From Acidobacteriota bacterium (lineage in GTDB: Bacteria; Acidobacteriota; Blastocatellia; Pyrinomonadales; Pyrinomonadaceae): a stretch of 64,000 bases of DNA. Positions within the stretch are counted from its first letter, which is position 1. Each line of letters starts with the position of its first letter. The stretch is taken from positions 434,001 through 498,000 of the forward strand of contig JADKBM010000013.1 of NCBI GenBank assembly GCA_016715115.1. Direction: 5' to 3'. Positions 36,088-43,940 of the stretch are shown in pieces. Position numbers and translations under genes: made by a program. The notes below the pieces were generated by a model. It saw nothing but the letters and a program-made list of their open reading frames with translations. It ran no database searches and had not been told where the DNA came from.

Positions 36088-37512
36088 ATGTACGAATTTG
36101 CCGTTACACCGGCCGTTACACAAGTCAGACGCGCCGGCGTGATCATTACGGATGTCGCTCCGGACTCTCTCGGCGTCGAGCTCGGACTTGAAAGCGGTGA
36201 CCGCATCGTCAAGGTGAACGGGCGTTCGATCCGCGATTATCTCGATTTTCGATTCCAGACGTCTGGTGAGACCGAACTCGAATTCACCGTCAAGAAATCA
36301 AACGGCGAGACCTGGGAGATCGAACTCGATCGGGAAGAAGGTGAAGATTTCGGGCTCGGATTCGAACAGATCGTGCCGCGCCAATGCGCCAACGAATGTC
36401 TTTTCTGCTTCTGCAAGGGAAATCCCGAAGACGCGCGTCCGTCGCTTTTCGTGCGCGACGAAGATATCCGGCTCTCGTTTTTGTACGGGAATTACACGAC
36501 GCTCTCGTCGATCACGCCCGACGAGATGAAGCGGATCGTCGAACAACGCCTGTCGCCGCAGTACGTTTCGGTCCACGCGACGGATCTCAAGACGCGTGCC
36601 TATCTGCTTGGTGTCGATGAAAAACGGGCGGACATTTCCGACAAACTTCAGTTTCTTTTGGACAACGATATCGAGATCCACGCGCAGGTCGTACTCTGTC
36701 CGACGATCAATGACGGCGCACAGCTTGAGAAGACGCTGCGCGATCTGGCGGCGAGCTATCCGAAGGTTATCTCGACGGCCGTCGTTCCGGTCGCGCTGAC
36801 GCGCTACAACAAAGACGACCGACTGACGCGCGTGACGCCAGAATTCTGTCGCGCGACGATCAAGCAAGTCGAGAAGCTGCAGAAGGAATTTCGCAAAGAG
36901 CTGGGCGCAACGTTCGCTTTTCTCGGTGACGAGATCTACATTAAGGCGGGCGCACCGATCCCTTCGCGGCGGCATTACGGAAACTATCCGCAGATCGAAG
37001 ACGGCGTCGGGATGATCCGTTCGTTTCTGAACAGGTTCGAGAAGCTTGTCGGAACCTTGAATGGCGGCGGCGCATTGACGAAACGCTCCAATCGAATCGA
37101 CGCCCGGACCCATCTCGCCGCGTTCGTGCCGGAAAATCTAAAATCCAAAATCCAAAATCCAAAATCGAAAACCGGATCGATCCTGACCGGCGAAATGTTC
37201 GCGCCGATCCTCAGAACCGAAATCGAAAAGATCAATGCTTTGACGGGCGCGAGATTGAGCGTCCTTGCGGTTCCCAACACGTATTTCGGCGGTGATGTTT
37301 CGGTCTCGGGCCTGCTCACCGGACAGGATTATCTGGCCGTCAGGGGACAGGTCACGGGCGATTTTGTGATTATCCCGAAACATACGATCAAATCGGACGA
37401 ACCGATTTTGCTCGACGGAATGACGTTCGACCAACTGAAGGAATCGTTCGAAGTTCCGATCTATGCCTTCGATCTTGAGGAACTCGCCGCCTTTGCGTTG
37501 AAGCTAAAGTAG
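36088..37512 (+). CDS. DUF512 protein: PDZ plus radical-SAM-like domain (TIGR03279-type)
   Basis: A 474-residue protein. Residues 15-85 resemble a PDZ domain ('AGVIITDVAPDSLGVELGL'). The Fe-S motif 'RQCANECLFCFCKGNP' (CxxxCxFC-like) opens the radical SAM-like region, and the rest is the DUF512 domain. Family members are often found beside the GTPase gene der; none is here. Around residues 349-362 the peptide 'NLKSKIQNPKSK' is encoded by a heptamer array in frame (37133-37172), a likely insertion between the Fe-S and DUF512 regions. Overlaps the next gene tail to tail. Confidence 0.85.
   Translation: MYEFAVTPAVTQVRRAGVIITDVAPDSLGVELGLESGDRIVKVNGRSIRDYLDFRFQTSGETELEFTVKKSNGETWEIELDREEGEDFGLGFEQIVPRQCANECLFCFCKGNPEDARPSLFVRDEDIRLSFLYGNYTTLSSITPDEMKRIVEQRLSPQYVSVHATDLKTRAYLLGVDEKRADISDKLQFLLDNDIEIHAQVVLCPTINDGAQLEKTLRDLAASYPKVISTAVVPVALTRYNKDDRLTRVTPEFCRATIKQVEKLQKEFRKELGATFAFLGDEIYIKAGAPIPSRRHYGNYPQIEDGVGMIRSFLNRFEKLVGTLNGGGALTKRSNRIDARTHLAAFVPENLKSKIQNPKSKTGSILTGEMFAPILRTEIEKINALTGARLSVLAVPNTYFGGDVSVSGLLTGQDYLAVRGQVTGDFVIIPKHTIKSDEPILLDGMTFDQLKESFEVPIYAFDLEELAAFALKLK
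37133..37172. repeat. In-frame heptamer array inside the DUF512 gene
   Basis: Units AAAATCC/AATCCAA repeated about five times, reading as the heptapeptide KSKIQNP. Identical in type to intergenic arrays at 49407-49600 and 53727-53890. Confidence 0.85.
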
Positions 37513-37788
37513 ACTTTTCAGTCGCTTGCACGACGTGACCAACTGCGATCGCTGATTCTCGGCCTCGCTAAATCTCCCGCCACGAATTTCCGCGAGCAGT
37601 GCTGTCGCGCCTGTTTCGATCTCTTTCGCCGATTCTTTGTGGACCGGATCTTCGACGTCTTCGATCATACGTGCCGCGTGATGCGCAAGATCGCACCTTT
37701 GGGTGTTCCCCAGATCTTCGACCCGGTTGCTGTTAAGTTCGGTGATAAGTAGCGAGATCCGCGTGAACGGACTGAGTCCTTTTGCCAT
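37504..37788 (-). CDS. Small hypothetical helical protein
   Basis: A 94-residue cytoplasmic protein starting MAKGLSPFTRIS. The ATG at 37788 has GGAG 8 nt upstream. Mostly helical, with two Cys near the ends. Its final 9 bp overlap the end of the DUF512 gene on the other strand. No family recognised. Confidence 0.65.
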   Translation of the reverse strand: MAKGLSPFTRISLLITELNSNRVEDLGNTQRCDLAHHAARMIEDVEDPVHKESAKEIETGATALLAEIRGGRFSEAENQRSQLVTSCKRLKSLL

Positions 37789-37916
37789 TCGAAAAACTCC
37801 TTTCGTTTTGTGGCCAAAAGTCACTCAATGCGGCGATCTCCGTTTGATATGAGAAAAGAAGCGAGCCAGTCTTCGTTCGAGTCTGAGCCTAGGTCAAGCG
37901 GCGGGCGTTGTCAAAT

Positions 37917-38918
37917 TCAGGTTCCCGTCGAACCGTCGACGCTGTGCTTCGAATCGTCGGAAATATCGATCTCGGTCCAGTTTAGGCGCTTGACGAACTT
38001 TCGTTTGCGGACGTCGCAATCGGTTTTCGTGCAGATCTCGCAGGACGATTCAACGCAGGGGTCGGTGTGAACAAACATCTCGATGCTCTCGCCGAATTTG
38101 GTGTCAATCAGCCGTTCGAGATCGTCGACGTCTTCGTGCGCATCTCGTGTGGTCAGATACCACGGCACCGTCAGATGGCAGTCGATGTGCAGCGTGTTGC
38201 CGTATTTGATGATGCGGAGATTATGGAGGTCGATCCAATTGTCGCGGCGCGATTCTTCGAGGGTCGCGACGACCCTTTTCAGAAGTTCTTCGTCGGCCTC
38301 GTCCATAATCCCCGCGATCGAACCGCGGAGAATCTTGTAACCGGTGTAGATGATCACGCCGCCGAAGATCAGCGCGACCACGCTGTCAAGCCAGGCGAGT
38401 TTCGTAAACAGGATCAGGATGAGTCCGATGATGATGCCGATCGTTGAGTATGTGTCGGACTGCAAATGCTTTCCGCTCGCGACGAGGGCCAGTGAATTGT
38501 TCTTTTTGCCTTTTCTGACGGCAATGGCACCGACACCGTAATTGACGAAGGCCGTAATCGTGACGAGGATGATTCCGTAATCGAGCGAACCGATCTCGTG
38601 CGGGTGCCAGAGGTTATTGATGGCTTCATAAATGATCACGAGACCGGCGACGGCGATCAGTGTTCCCTCGATCGCCGCCGAGACGAATTCGACCTTGCCG
38701 TGACCGTAGGGGTGATTCGCGTCGCGCGGCTGGGCCGAAAGATAAAGACTGTAAAGCCCGACGAAGCCGGCGGTGACGTTGATCGTGCTCTCAAGCGCGT
38801 CGGTCAGGATCGCTACCGAATTCGTCAGATACCACGCGATGAATTTGATAACGAACAGCGCAACCCCGACCGCGGCGACGATCTTTTGAAAATTGTAGTT
38901 TTCTCGTGAGACTTCCAA
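37917..38918 (-). CDS. Cation diffusion facilitator (CDF) transporter
   Basis: A 333-residue inner-membrane metal/proton antiporter with about six membrane helices (20-215) and a C-terminal cytoplasmic domain. 'ILTDALESTINV' and 'SGKHLQSDTYSTIG' hold the two transport-site motifs; 'HPYGHGKVEFV' is typical of the family. The tail contains 'CVESSCEICTKTDC', a Cys-rich segment likely to bind metal. The true start is uncertain: no ATG exists before the first helix except 100 codons upstream inside the repeat array, so the TTG at 38918 is proposed. Confidence 0.85.
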   Translation of the reverse strand: MEVSRENYNFQKIVAAVGVALFVIKFIAWYLTNSVAILTDALESTINVTAGFVGLYSLYLSAQPRDANHPYGHGKVEFVSAAIEGTLIAVAGLVIIYEAINNLWHPHEIGSLDYGIILVTITAFVNYGVGAIAVRKGKKNNSLALVASGKHLQSDTYSTIGIIIGLILILFTKLAWLDSVVALIFGGVIIYTGYKILRGSIAGIMDEADEELLKRVVATLEESRRDNWIDLHNLRIIKYGNTLHIDCHLTVPWYLTTRDAHEDVDDLERLIDTKFGESIEMFVHTDPCVESSCEICTKTDCDVRKRKFVKRLNWTEIDISDDSKHSVDGSTGT

Positions 38919-38959
38919 GCTAATTTGATTGTAGATCGTTGAGCGCGAATTGTTAATTT

Positions 38960-39160
38960 CGGATTCAAGATTCAAGAAAGATTTCAGATTCCGGATTCCA
39001 GGTATCCGGATTCCAGCGTTTAGGATTCCAGATTCCAGGATTCCAGGATTCCAGGATTCCAGGATTCCAGATTCCAGATTCAAGATTTCAGATTCCAAGA
39101 ATTCAAGATTCCAAGAATTCAAGAATGATTCAAGATTCCAGGATTCCAGGATTCCAAGAG
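38960..39160. repeat. Heptamer/octamer array (GATTCCAG)
   Basis: Units GATTCCA, GATTCAA and GGATTCCA repeated, in the orientation opposite to the CDF gene. It has no stop in the CDF frame, so an open frame of about 100 codons precedes the transporter. Confidence 0.85.
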
Positions 39161-39439
39161 CCTGTCGGAAAAATCGATTCAGTGTGCGGAGCAAACGCAC
39201 ATACGATAGCACCACGCGAAGCGGAGCGGAACGTGGTGTCAGCCGCGATCACCTCCAGCGAGCGTGTGAAACACGCGGAACTGTTGCAAAAACGAGAGTT
39301 ACGCGTGTTACACACGCTTAGGACGTCGGTTAGACAAGCCACCACGTTCCGCTCCGCTTCACGTGGTGTTATCGCAAGTTCGCGTGCTTCGCACGCTTGA
39401 AGAAGTAATGCCCGTTCCCAAACGGCTTTCTCCGACAGG
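39161..39439. mobile_element. 279-bp MITE-like element with terminal inverted repeats
   Basis: Ends CCTGTCGGA (39161-39169) and TCCGACAGG (39431-39439) are a perfect 9-bp inverted repeat that extends imperfectly. A second long arm, ACCACGCGAAGCGGAGCGGA (39211-39230) continuing to GTGGT, matches the reverse complement of 39341-39365. The centre has smaller GCGTG hairpins. No open reading frame codes for a transposase. It splits the heptamer array. Confidence 0.75.
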
Positions 39440-39575
39440 TTCCCAAGATCCAGATTCAAGATCCAAGATTCCAAGGATTCCAAATCCAGATTCCAAATTC
39501 CAGATTCCAGATCCGAATTCAAGATTCCAGAATTTCAAGGGTTCCAGATTGGGATCCCGAATCGCGTTGCAATCG
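39440..39575. repeat. Heptamer array, second segment
   Basis: TTCCAAGATCC and GATTCCAAATTCC units resume immediately after the MITE-like element, then run into a less regular GC-rich spacer. Confidence 0.7.
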
Positions 39576-39579
39576 CGTC

Positions 39580-39686
39580 GAGTCGGTACCATCTGCGGTA
39601 GCGGATGGTTGGTTGCGGCACTCGCGGACCGCAGTATTGATACCAACCTATCTTCAACCATCCGCTACCGCAGATGGTACCGACTC
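39580..39686. repeat. Perfect 32-bp inverted repeat
   Basis: Arms 39580-39611 and 39655-39686 are exact reverse complements over 32 bp, with a 43-bp centre that carries TTGGTTGCGG-type bases. No coding potential. Confidence 0.9.
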
Positions 39687-39725
39687 GTCCCGACCCCGCA
39701 TACAAAGAACCCGTGGGTTTTTCAA

Positions 39726-39866
39726 AGCTCCAGATTCAAGATTCCAGATTGAAGGATCTCGAGTCCGGGCGTTTTAGATTTCTTGAATCGTGGAATCTGG
39801 AATCTTGGAATCGAAAATCCCAAATCCCAAATCCCAAATCCCAAATCCCAAATCCCAAATCCCAAA
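39726..39866. repeat. Heptamer array abutting xdhC stop
   Basis: GATTCAA and GGAATCT units switch polarity near 39780 to AAATCCC repeated eight or so times, ending exactly at the TGA of xdhC. On the xdhC strand it reads TGATTTG, GGATTTG, GGATTTG. Confidence 0.92.
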
Positions 39867-40895
39867 TCAGCGGTTCTTGACCGCGATGATCTCGGCCGCG
39901 ATCGATATGGCGATCTCTTCAGGCGTTCGGCTGTTGATCGGAAGCCCGATCGGCGTCCGGATCCGTTTTAGCCGTTCGCCTTCGAAACCCTCCTTTTTCA
40001 ATGAGTTCAGCAGAACCTTCATCTTGGCCTTGCTTCCCAAAACCCCGAAGTATTTGAAGTTCTTGTCAACAAGGCGACGGATGACGATCTCGTCGAAGCG
40101 GTATCCGAGCGTCATTGCGACGACGTAATGGTCCTCGCCGGAGTCGATCATCTGGTCGATCGACTCGTATGAGTCAATGATCGTTTTGCGATCCGCGAAG
40201 ACGTTCTTCTCGACCGTGTTGAGTTCGTTTCGGTCATCGAACAACTCGATGTGAAAATCGAGTTTCGCCATCAACTCCGAAAGTGCAAGCGCGCAATGCC
40301 CGCCGCCGACGATGAAAAGTCTCGGCTTTCGACCGATCGTTTCTTCATAAACGAACTTCGAAGCTCCGCCCTTAGAAGTTCCGCCGTATGGAGTTCCGCC
40401 TTCAGGCGGCCCTTCCTCCGCCACCCAGAACCCGATTTCCGACGAACCGAAGTCATCGGAGATCGCCAGCCCGCGTTCAGTGATCTTGAACCGGATCACC
40501 CGCGATTCGCCGAGCGCGTCGCAAATCGCACGTACCGTCGGCAGATCACCCGCGTCGAGCGCGCAGACGATCACCGTCTGGCTTCCCGAGCAGATCATCC
40601 CGCTCGCGTCCGGAACATTCGGCCGGTGAACAAGCGTTTGGATTTTGGATTTTGGATTTTGGACTTCGGATTCGTCGGTGCGATCGTTGCGCGCTTGATC
40701 GACGAGCGCAACCTCCATCACACCGCCGCCGATCGAGCCAATCATTTCGTCATCGGCGACAACCATTTTGAATCCCGCGCGGCCGGGCGAACTGCCTGAA
40801 CTCTCGGCGACGACGATCAAGATCGCGCGTTCGCCCGAATCCAGACGTTCGCGGGCAAAGTTCCAGAGTTCCGATTCAAACCTCATTCGATGCAT
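39867..40895 (-). CDS. xdhC: XdhC-family molybdenum-enzyme maturation factor
   Basis: A 342-residue cytoplasmic chaperone-like protein that binds sulfurated molybdenum cofactor and inserts it into xanthine dehydrogenase. N-terminal XdhC/CoxI domain ('AILIVVAESSGSSPGRAGFK') and C-terminal Rossmann region ('LFIVGGGHCALALSELMAKL' to 'TPIGLPINSRTPEEIAISIA'). Two in-frame repeat insertions lie between: 'SEVQNPKSKIQTLV' near residue 75 (heptamer array) and 'EGPPEGGTPYGGTSKGGAS' near residue 160-178 (palindromic element). It heads the order xdhA-xdhB-xdhC in the minus direction. Confidence 0.9.
   Translation of the reverse strand: MHRMRFESELWNFARERLDSGERAILIVVAESSGSSPGRAGFKMVVADDEMIGSIGGGVMEVALVDQARNDRTDESEVQNPKSKIQTLVHRPNVPDASGMICSGSQTVIVCALDAGDLPTVRAICDALGESRVIRFKITERGLAISDDFGSSEIGFWVAEEGPPEGGTPYGGTSKGGASKFVYEETIGRKPRLFIVGGGHCALALSELMAKLDFHIELFDDRNELNTVEKNVFADRKTIIDSYESIDQMIDSGEDHYVVAMTLGYRFDEIVIRRLVDKNFKYFGVLGSKAKMKVLLNSLKKEGFEGERLKRIRTPIGLPINSRTPEEIAISIAAEIIAVKNR
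40360..40411. repeat. In-frame palindromic repeat in xdhC
   Basis: Core GGAGTTCCGCCTTCAGGCGG at 40390-40409 (22 bp to 40411) is identical to 41833-41854 in xdhB; two partial copies (GAAGCTCCGCC, GAAGTTCCGCC) precede it. It encodes PPEGGTP and GGTSKGGAS. Confidence 0.85.
40638..40673. repeat. In-frame heptamer array in xdhC
   Basis: GGATTTT repeated about four times (forward strand), encoding VQNPKSKIQ on the xdhC strand. Confidence 0.85.
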
Positions 40896-41237
40896 TTTAC
40901 TTCGTTTTCTGTCTGATCGCGACGGGTACTCGGACGTTGCCCGAACTGCGGGCCAACGCCGGAGCGCGGGTTGAAGAAGGCCAGATTGTGCGTTAAGGAA
41001 GTGTCTTTCCCGCGAAATACGCCAAAGGCGCGAAAAATGGCATTCTTTCACCTTGTTCTTCGGAAAATTCGCGGGAAGTTCCTTCAACCCAGATTACTCA
41101 TTAAACTCAATTTCCCGCGAAATACCCAAAAACAACATCAAAAATGGCATTTTTGCGGTTTTGGCGTGTTTCGCCGGAAAGAGATTTTCTATTACGTAAT
41201 TTGGGTTCAAATGCGTAAATTCGGATTTGGCCGACCG
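40896..41237. repeat. Gap with two degenerate direct repeats
   Basis: TTTCCCGCGAAATAC occurs at 41006-41020 and 41111-41125, each followed by an A-rich run and AAAAATGGCATT. A reverse-oriented TTCGCGGGAA lies between. No coding sequence is supported here. The gap separates xdhC from the stop of xdhB on the same strand. Confidence 0.7.
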
Positions 41238-43454
41238 TTACGATCCGTACAGATTCATCAGGATCTTTTCCGGAGTCAACGGCGCGTCGAATGGCGGCAA
41301 ACTCTCTTGATTGAATGCTTTGACGGCTTCGCGGAGGGCGAAATAGGCGCCGATGCCGTACATCAGGGGCGGTTCGCCGACGGCCTTTGAATTGAAAACC
41401 GCGAGATTTTCCTTGAGATTATCCAGCGAGACCACCTCGATCGTTTTCGGAGCCGAGTAAACATCGGGAATCTTGTAGGTTGAGAGCGCGTTCGAACGCA
41501 AACGGCCGATTTCATCGTAAACGACCTCTTCCATCGTCATCCAGCCGATTCCCTGAACGATGCCGCCCTCGATCTGACCGAGGTCGACCGCCGGGTTCAT
41601 CGATTGACCGAAGTCGTGGCAAACCTTGACGTAATCGAATTCGTAGGTTCCGCGAAGGCAATCGACCGTAACGCCGACGATCGCCGTTCCATAAACGTGA
41701 TATGCGAACGGATGGCCTTTGGCAACCGACCAGTCGAAACCGATTCCCGGCGTCGCGTAATGTGCGTGCTCGCTGAGATTGACGCGTCGCAAATGCGCCT
41801 CGTTCACAAGTTCGACCCAGCTCGGAGCGCTTGGAGTTCCGCCTTCAGGCGGCCTTCCAACCATCGATGCCTCAACTTCCTTTAGCCTTTCAAGAATCGT
41901 CCCGCAGGCGATCGCCGTCGCCTTGCCGTTCAGATCGGCCGCCGCCGAAGCCGCCGTCGGCGACGTGTTGGCGATCCGCAAAGTATTGGTCGTGTGGACC
42001 TTGATAAATCCGATCGGGATGCCGAAGACGTTCGCCGCGACCTGTGCGATCTTGGTGTTCACGCCCTGTCCCATTTCGACCGCGCCGGTCGAAACCGCGA
42101 CCGTTCCGTCGGTGTAAACGTGGACCAGCGAACGCGCCTGGTTCATCGGCGTTTTAGTGAACGAGATCCCGAAACAGACGGGCTGGATGGCGACGCCTTT
42201 TTTCAGATACTTGCTCGATGCATTGAATTCAAACGCATCGCGTTTGAGACGTTCGAATTCGTATTTCGCGTCGGCCTGCATCCAGCTTGTTTCGGCCTCG
42301 GATTCAGCGATCTGGCCGTACGGGAATTCGTCGCCGGTCTTTAGGAGATTGCGGCGTTGGACCTCGTCTTTCGCGACGCCGAGCTTCTCGGCAGCGTGCG
42401 CGATCGCCGATTCGATGACGAACATTCCCTGCGGTCCGCCGAATCCCCGAAAAGCCGTGTTCGGCGGCAGGTTCGTCTTGCAAGAATAGGCGACGGCCGA
42501 AACGTTCGGGATAAAATACGAGTTCGAGCAGTGGAAAAGCGTGCGTTCGAGAACCGGAAGCGAGAGGTCGCACGCCGCGCCTGCGTTTTGGAAGAAGGTC
42601 ACGTCATACGCGACGATCTTCAGATCGGCATCGAGCCCGATTCTGTAATCGGCCGAGTACGGATGCCGTTTTCCGGTCATCCGCATATCATCCATCCTGT
42701 GCAGCGCGAATTTCACCGGACGCCTTGTGATCTGTGTGCCGACGGCGCAAATGGCCGCCCAAGCGTTTGCCTGATCTTCCTTGCCCCCGAAGCCGCCGCC
42801 GAGTCTCGTCACGTCGACCTCGATCAGATTCATCGGCAGCGCCGTAACCCTCGCAACCGCGCGCTGGACCGCCGTCGGACCCTGTGTCGACGAATAAACG
42901 CGGATTCCGTCGCTCTCGGCCGGAATCGTAAAGGCGCCCTGAGTTTCGATGTACAGATGCTCCTGGCCGCCCGAATGGGTGCGGCCTTCGAAAACGTGCG
43001 CGCAGCTCTTGAGTGCCGATTCGGCGTCGCCGAGTTTGAATCGTTTCGGCGGCGCGATCAGGCTGTTTCTTGCAAATGCCTCGCGTTCATCGGTGATCGC
43101 TTCGAGCGGTTCGATCTCGACCGAGATCAGTTTCGCCGCGGCACGCGCCTGCTCGTCCGTTTCGGCGAGCACGATGGCGATCGGCATTCCGCAGAAATGA
43201 ACTTCGTCTTCCGCAAGCAGGGGTTCGTCCGGCAAGATGCCGCCGATCTGATTCTCGCCGACAAGATCCTTTGCGGTGATAACCCGTGCGACGCCTTTTG
43301 CAGTTTCCGCTTTGCTCGTGTTGAGGGCCGTGATTCGACCGTGGGCAACCGGCGAGTCGAAAACGCACGCGAAAAGCGTCCCTTCGACGACCGGAATATC
43401 GTCGAGATAAACCGATTCGCCGCGTACATATGATTTTGAGTCAAGGTTTTTCAT
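41238..43454 (-). CDS. xdhB: Xanthine dehydrogenase molybdopterin-binding subunit
   Basis: A 738-residue Mo subunit that oxidises hypoxanthine/xanthine to urate. The N-terminal a/b hammerhead domain (about 15-120) is followed by molybdopterin domains with 'RLGGGFGGKEDQANAWAAIC', 'NTAFRGFGGPQGMFVIE' and 'EMGQGVNTKIAQVAANVFG'. The catalytic base Glu694 is in 'KAVGEPPLMYGIG'. A palindrome-encoded RPPEGGTPS lies near residue 540, where the family would not need it. Upstream xdhA is separated by the heptamer arrays at 43468-43940; xdhC is downstream. Confidence 0.95.
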   Translation of the reverse strand: MKNLDSKSYVRGESVYLDDIPVVEGTLFACVFDSPVAHGRITALNTSKAETAKGVARVITAKDLVGENQIGGILPDEPLLAEDEVHFCGMPIAIVLAETDEQARAAAKLISVEIEPLEAITDEREAFARNSLIAPPKRFKLGDAESALKSCAHVFEGRTHSGGQEHLYIETQGAFTIPAESDGIRVYSSTQGPTAVQRAVARVTALPMNLIEVDVTRLGGGFGGKEDQANAWAAICAVGTQITRRPVKFALHRMDDMRMTGKRHPYSADYRIGLDADLKIVAYDVTFFQNAGAACDLSLPVLERTLFHCSNSYFIPNVSAVAYSCKTNLPPNTAFRGFGGPQGMFVIESAIAHAAEKLGVAKDEVQRRNLLKTGDEFPYGQIAESEAETSWMQADAKYEFERLKRDAFEFNASSKYLKKGVAIQPVCFGISFTKTPMNQARSLVHVYTDGTVAVSTGAVEMGQGVNTKIAQVAANVFGIPIGFIKVHTTNTLRIANTSPTAASAAADLNGKATAIACGTILERLKEVEASMVGRPPEGGTPSAPSWVELVNEAHLRRVNLSEHAHYATPGIGFDWSVAKGHPFAYHVYGTAIVGVTVDCLRGTYEFDYVKVCHDFGQSMNPAVDLGQIEGGIVQGIGWMTMEEVVYDEIGRLRSNALSTYKIPDVYSAPKTIEVVSLDNLKENLAVFNSKAVGEPPLMYGIGAYFALREAVKAFNQESLPPFDAPLTPEKILMNLYGS
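41833..41854. repeat. In-frame palindromic repeat in xdhB
   Basis: 22 bp identical to 40390-40411; encodes RPPEGGTPS on the xdhB strand. Confidence 0.85.
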
Positions 43455-43467
43455 TACGAATTAGATG

Positions 43468-43613
43468 GTAGACGGTAGACGGTAGACGGTAGAGGGTAGA
43501 CGGTAGACGGTAGAGGGTAGACGGTAGACGGTAGACGGTAGAGGGTAGACGGTAGACGGTAGAGGGTAGACGGTAGAGGGTAGACGGTAGACGGTAGACG
43601 GTAGACGGTAGAC
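43468..43613. repeat. Heptamer array (GTAGACG)
   Basis: About twenty units GTAGACG or GTAGAGG. The same unit recurs at 55544-55745. It lies 14 bp upstream of xdhB's start codon and so may weaken its leader. Confidence 0.92.
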
Positions 43614-43617
43614 CGCC

Positions 43618-43940
43618 AACCTCTCACTGCTCACCTCTCACCTCTCACCTCTCACTGCTCACCTCTCACTGCTCACCTCTCACTGCTCACCTCTCACTGC
43701 TCACCTCTCACTGCTCACCTCTCACCGCTCACCTCTCATTGCTCACCTCTCACTCACTGCTCACCTCTCACCTCTCACCTCTCACCGACCACTGACCACC
43801 GACCACTGACCACCGACCACTGCTCACTGCTCACCGCTCACCGCTCACCGCTCACTGCTCACCGCTCACTGCTCACCGCTCACCGCTCACTGCTCACCGC
43901 TCACCGCTCACCGCTCACCGCTCACCGCTCACCGCTCACT
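43618..43940. repeat. Heptamer array (CTCACCT/CTCACCG, GACCACC)
   Basis: About 46 units of CTCACCT, CTCACTG and CTCACCG with a GACCACC/GACCACT stretch near 43790-43825. It encodes the C-terminal residues AVSGER and TGA stop of xdhA: on that strand the unit is GTGAGCG. Confidence 0.92.

Noticed and set aside
39125..39522. Short frames within the MITE-like element as a transposase remnant
   Set aside because: Too short and lack DDE or HUH motifs; encoded mostly by inverted arms.
43468..43940. Possible CRISPR array
   Set aside because: Units are 7 bp with no spacer of constant length; there are no cas genes in the window.
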